Positions 16,014 to 19,128 of a DNA stretch of 19,128 nt are shown piece after piece. The stretch is from Candidatus Zipacnadia bacterium (GTDB taxonomy: Bacteria; Armatimonadota; Zipacnadia; Zipacnadales; Zipacnadaceae), in NCBI GenBank assembly GCA_029821515.1, contig JALGTD010000018.1:1-19128 (forward strand), given 5' to 3'. A model generated the notes under the pieces. The model did no database searches, was not told where the DNA came from, and saw only the letters and a list, made by a program, of their open reading frames with translations. The position numbers and the translations under genes were made by a program. Within the stretch, counting starts at the first letter, position 1. Every line of letters begins with the position of its first letter.

Positions 16014-16018
16014 AGCTT

Positions 16019-16771
16019 ATGAAGTTTGGGATGATCACTACAGATTGGGGTGAGCACGCCGACATCCGGACAATGCTCACCGAGATAAGGGAAACGGGTT
16101 GGGATGGGTGCGAGATGAGGCTCACACTCGATTGGATGGGATGTCCGGAGAGAATGAGGAGACTTGCGGAAGAGACGGAATGCAGAATCTTCTGCCTTGC
16201 GTCGGAAACTCCGCCCGTCGATCCCAACCACTGGGTAGTGCAGTCCATCATGAGACTGATAGAGTACGCAGAAGCCATAGATGTAGAGAACGTGATGATC
16301 TTTCCCCCTCTCAGACCGGCCTGCCGGGCGCCGACTCAGTCGGAGTATGACCGTTTTGCAGAGGCTGCAGAGAAGCTCGCAGAGTATGGCTCAGGGCTGG
16401 GGATTACTGTGTCTTTTCACCACCACGTCAACCATCTGGTCGAGCGTATCAGTGAAGTCGAAATCATACTAGAACAGACTCGGTACCTCAAGCTCATGCT
16501 GGATGGGTTCCAGACGACCATGCTTGGTGATGATTTCGCCGGCACCTACCGCAAATGGCGCGACCGCATTCACTATGTTCATCTCCACGATACTAGTGGT
16601 CTCAAGCTACTGGACCTGGGCGAGGGGACCGTGCCACTGGCACAGCTTCTGGGGGACCTTAAAGCCGTGGAGTACGACGGATGGGTCGTTACCCATGGAG
16701 GTTCTACCGACAGAAGTGCAGTGGAGAAAGCCAGGGTGTGCCGAGAGTATCTGAGATCGTTGGGTTACTGA
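16019..16771 (+). CDS. Sugar phosphate isomerase/epimerase-like TIM-barrel protein (AP endonuclease 2 family fold)
   Basis: From ATG 16019 the product is 250 residues, the usual size for xylose-isomerase-like TIM-barrel proteins. It starts MKFGMITTDWGEH, then ETGWDGCEMRLT (with the first barrel Glu), ENVMIFPPLRPA, GITVSFHHHVNHLVE, LMLDGFQTTMLGDDF, HYVHLHDTSG and YDGWVVTHGGSTD. Members isomerise or epimerise sugars and inositols, usually with a metal bound by Glu, Asp, His and Glu. Here the usual D-T-(A/G)-H is D-G-F-Q, and the usual terminal Glu after YDGW is absent, so catalysis may differ. Codon use is unlike the neighbours: 11 of 20 Arg codons are AGA or AGG, against none seen in polX. This suggests horizontal acquisition. 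It converges on the symporter gene. The substrate cannot be told. Confidence 0.78.
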   Translation: MKFGMITTDWGEHADIRTMLTEIRETGWDGCEMRLTLDWMGCPERMRRLAEETECRIFCLASETPPVDPNHWVVQSIMRLIEYAEAIDVENVMIFPPLRPACRAPTQSEYDRFAEAAEKLAEYGSGLGITVSFHHHVNHLVERISEVEIILEQTRYLKLMLDGFQTTMLGDDFAGTYRKWRDRIHYVHLHDTSGLKLLDLGEGTVPLAQLLGDLKAVEYDGWVVTHGGSTDRSAVEKARVCREYLRSLGY

Positions 16772-16989
16772 TGACCTTGCCCCAGAAACCAGTCCAGGTC
16801 TACTACTGTTTCCGGGACTGACTGTGACGTTCCGAGGGAAATGCGTGGCGGATTGAGCGGCATCTGTCAGCACAGAGGGCCCAGGATGCCAGCGGAGGGG
16901 CAAACTCGGCTTTGGTGTTACAGGATACCAACGTGCTACTGAGTCCTCGCTACTGCCACAAGCAGCTAGCGCCTGCCAAGCGGTGCTCC
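16772..16989. other. Non-coding gap between convergent isomerase and symporter genes
   Basis: I see no gene here. A weak CAGTCC (16790-16795) / GGACTG (16815-16820) pairing with a 19-nt loop is the only dyad noted, with no T-run, so I do not call a terminator. Confidence 0.5.
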
Positions 16990-18798
16990 CTATTTCTGCT
17001 CGGCGGGGAAGTAAGTATATGAGGTCATCCCCTCAATCTGCTCGGGTCTCGGACGCTCTGTCGCCATACTGACTATATATCCAATAACGACAGTGGCAGC
17101 TGTGCCAACAGGAACGTACAGGAATGGTGTGAACCCCAGTTGGGCCCAAACGCCGGTACAGATGACACCCACTATCACGCCGATGACCACACCTTTCTCG
17201 TTTGCCCGACGGGTGAAGAGAGCCAGTATAAAGATACCCAGCAACGGACCACTCCAGAAGCCCATTATCTTGGCACCGATCAGGTAGATTTGACCGAAGC
17301 GACCCAGGAACATCCCCGCAACCGTAGCGATCAGGCCCCAGGCTATTGTAGCATATCGTGAGGCGCGTAGGTAATGCGCTTCGTCAGCAGTTTCCGGCTG
17401 GATACGCGCGAATGTCCTGCGCATCAACGGTAGGATCAGGTAGGAATACGCCCCCAGAGCCACCACCACTGCGGTGAGACTAACAACTACCATCGTGATA
17501 CTCGACGCTCCGCTGTTCTGCCTCATTAACCCACTTATGGCCGGTATACGCAGCATTGCCACCAATGCTACCACGGCGATGACAACCGCCAGAAGTGCGG
17601 CAATGATTTTATCAAAGGCGTTGCGGCTACTCTCAGTGCCTTCGGCGCCCCGCAGGCGGCGATAGAAGTCCGTAATGCAGGCAGCACTCAGGGAGTTGAT
17701 GCCCGAGTCAACACTCGACATTGTAGCCGAAAGCAGAGCGGCGATGAACAGGCCCGCGACGCCCACTGGCAGCACAGCGGCGACGAAGTAAGGCAACATC
17801 TGGTCGGGGTTGTCAGGCAGATCGGCAAACTGAGCGCCATGGACACTGAAATAGGCAAAGATGCCTAACCCCGTCAGGTACAGCAAGGCCATCAGCGGTA
17901 CATCCGATATCCAGGCTAGCCAAACACCGCGGGTGCTTTCCTTGAGAGAGCGAGCACTGAAGTAGCGCTGCAGCGTAAGTTGGTCAGTCCCCGCATCGCG
18001 TAACAGGCTCGTAGCACCCGATAGAAACGCCCACAAGAACATGACTTCGACTGTAGCTTTGAGGTTAGGATTGAACACCCATCCCCAGAATTCCTTGCCA
18101 CTGCCCAGCGGGAAAGTGCGGTCAGCTATGCTACCGATACGCCACACCTCAGTCCAGCCACCCACGTCGCGGAGTACATAGAACCCCACTATGAGCAGCC
18201 CACCTATAAGCACGAAGAACTGTATGACATCGCTCCACATATCCGCCTCAATGCCTCCCAAAGCGGTATAGGTCGTCGCCACTATGCCCAGCATGAGCAC
18301 CAACAGCAGTAACTCCTGCGGCTCACTTAGCCCGGGCACATCGACTACCGCACTGAGCGCTATAGCCGGAGCGTAAATGACGGCAGCCAGCCAACTGCCT
18401 CGCAAGAGAATGAACAGAGTACTTCCCAGTATCCGCACGCTGAGGCCAAAACGCCGTTCCAGATAAGTGTAGGCAGTGGTAAGTGCTAGGGTGTGGAATA
18501 CTGGCAGGATAGTGTAGGTAACAAGAAGGGCAATGGGCACTATTACGAACCATTCTATGGGCATGAACTGCAGATCGTGAGCATAGGCATATCCGGGGGC
18601 CCCCAGCATGGAATTGGCACTTACTAGTGATACCACCACTGATATCCCTACGACAAACCAGCCCATTCTCCGCCCTGCCACAAAGTAGTCTTCCGTGGTC
18701 TTCTGGCGCAGGGAGAACCAGAGCCCCAGCCCAATCAACCCCAGTATGTACAGCCCAATTATCACAAGGTCAATACTGGTCAGCAGACCTGTTCGCAT
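16990..18798 (-). CDS. Sodium:solute symporter (SSS family) permease
   Basis: The 602-residue product has about 13-14 hydrophobic segments, beginning with LVIIGLYILGLIGLGLWFSL. The family's early loop signature follows: TTEDYFVAGRRMGWFVVGIS, then VSANSMLGAPGYAYAHDL. Later landmarks are TTYTALGGIEADMWSDVIQF, DQLTLQRYFSARSLKES, and SATMSSVDSGINSLSAACIT, a serine-rich stretch placed where SSS proteins bind sodium. These match the SLC5-type symporters that import sugars, carboxylates, amino acids or vitamins with Na+; the substrate is not readable. The start ATG at 18796-18798 lacks a strong Shine-Dalgarno. The upstream region is cut short by an insertion-sequence end about 63 bp away, whose transposase reads toward this gene, so its promoter may have been altered. 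It converges on the isomerase gene, and a shared sugar pathway is possible but unproven. Confidence 0.9.
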   Translation of the reverse strand: MRTGLLTSIDLVIIGLYILGLIGLGLWFSLRQKTTEDYFVAGRRMGWFVVGISVVVSLVSANSMLGAPGYAYAHDLQFMPIEWFVIVPIALLVTYTILPVFHTLALTTAYTYLERRFGLSVRILGSTLFILLRGSWLAAVIYAPAIALSAVVDVPGLSEPQELLLLVLMLGIVATTYTALGGIEADMWSDVIQFFVLIGGLLIVGFYVLRDVGGWTEVWRIGSIADRTFPLGSGKEFWGWVFNPNLKATVEVMFLWAFLSGATSLLRDAGTDQLTLQRYFSARSLKESTRGVWLAWISDVPLMALLYLTGLGIFAYFSVHGAQFADLPDNPDQMLPYFVAAVLPVGVAGLFIAALLSATMSSVDSGINSLSAACITDFYRRLRGAEGTESSRNAFDKIIAALLAVVIAVVALVAMLRIPAISGLMRQNSGASSITMVVVSLTAVVVALGAYSYLILPLMRRTFARIQPETADEAHYLRASRYATIAWGLIATVAGMFLGRFGQIYLIGAKIMGFWSGPLLGIFILALFTRRANEKGVVIGVIVGVICTGVWAQLGFTPFLYVPVGTAATVVIGYIVSMATERPRPEQIEGMTSYTYFPAEQK

Positions 18799-18861
18799 TT
18801 TCCGTTGTCACCATCCTGATACCAGTTAGATTGCACAAATGTTCTGAGCGCCATGGGCAAG

Positions 18862-19128
18862 TGGCCTGCCCCCATTAGTGGTACCACCTGCTATGTTAGT
18901 CCCATGGCTGGACTGCCTCCGAGACCGGTGGTTCATAGTTAAGTGTGCTGTAGGGCCTCACTGTTATCATAGTGTCTTCGCCATCGGCCCGTTAATACCT
19001 GCACCTCCAGCAATGTGTCGAAAATCTCCATATTCAAAAGCTCGTCCCGCAGCTTGCCATTGAACGACTCCAGATATCCATTCTCCCAGGGACTGCCTGG
19101 CTCGATGTATAGTGTCTTTGTGCTCAGA
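18862..19128 (-). mobile_element. 3' end of an IS3-type insertion sequence (continues beyond window)
   Basis: The transposase fragment ends at 18896. Just beyond it, the sequence at 18862-18886 (beginning TGGCCTGCCCCCATTAG on the plus strand) resembles IS3-family right ends of the kind that finish with GGGGGCAGG-x-CA on the coding strand. The outer boundary at 18862 is inferred. The other end and any target-site duplication lie outside the window. Confidence 0.5.
18896..19128 (-). pseudogene. IS3-family transposase (integrase core), 3' fragment with a +1 frameshift
   Basis: Read from the window edge, the frame gives LSTKTLYIEPGSPWENGYLE then SFNGKLRDELLN, which is the end of the rve integrase core. 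It includes the last catalytic Glu of the DDE triad in LESFNGKL. It continues MEIFDTLLEVQVL and GRWRRHYDN. The expected VRPYSTLNYEPPVSEAVQPW then lies in the next frame, ending at TAA 18896-18898. One extra base near 18955-18965 (GATAACA where six bases are expected) sends the as-written frame to a premature stop at 18939-18941. This is therefore a damaged copy, or a sequencing or assembly error. The 5' part is outside the window. Confidence 0.82.

Noticed and set aside
15959..16018. Upstream ATG for the isomerase
   Set aside because: It has no Shine-Dalgarno and its 20 extra residues are unlike the family N-terminus. GGAGG at 16009-16013 supports ATG 16019.

Overview
The window is bacterial chromosomal DNA, GC-rich by eye and densely coding. 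No rRNA, tRNA or CRISPR array was seen. The lineage cannot be fixed from sequence alone. Two large polytopic proteins that look like DUF6785/DUF6784 family members, a Tad pilus locus, a long FG-GAP/VCBS propeller protein and a Pol X with a PHP domain suggest a poorly sampled environmental phylum. Armatimonadota-like is my best guess, held loosely.

Layout. (1) 1-3413, plus strand: the C-terminal end of an unrecognised membrane or exported protein, a secreted beta-propeller protein with seven calcium-loop repeats, and a lipoprotein with a poly-glycine tether. (2) 3424-8824, minus strand: a compact Tad/Flp pilus operon in the order flp, tadE, tadZ, tadA, tadB, tadC. The 57-codon flp pilin gene lies at its promoter-proximal end. 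(3) 9069-13107, plus strand, divergent from flp: two tandem paralogous multi-pass membrane proteins. (4) 13228-15758, plus strand: recO and polX, overlapping by 4 nt. (5) 15759-18798: a possible decayed reading frame, a sugar isomerase/epimerase-like TIM-barrel gene with codon use unlike its neighbours, and a convergent sodium:solute symporter. (6) 18862-19128: the 3' end of an IS3-type insertion sequence with a frameshifted transposase, ending about 60 bp upstream of the symporter.

The most striking observation is that two genes of the Tad operon are each frameshifted by a short perfect tandem duplication. tadB carries a 7-bp duplication (4576-4589) and tadZ an 11-bp duplication (6826-6847). 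Removing one copy of each restores an uninterrupted, family-typical C-terminus: 315 aa ending at 4362 for tadB and 395 aa ending at 6726 for tadZ. As written, the pilus ATPase, one platform protein, the pilin and TadE are intact, but one platform protein and the localisation ATPase are not. This could be reversible slip-strand switching of pilus production, recent loss of function, or an assembly problem. Raw reads would decide.

How the genes could work together: TadA would power pilus assembly through TadB and TadC, TadZ would place the machine at the pole, and Flp and TadE would be the pilin and pseudopilin. No secretin, CpaB/RcpC or prepilin peptidase gene is present here, so those parts must lie elsewhere or be missing. 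The isomerase and symporter may share a sugar-use role, but they are convergent rather than co-transcribed.
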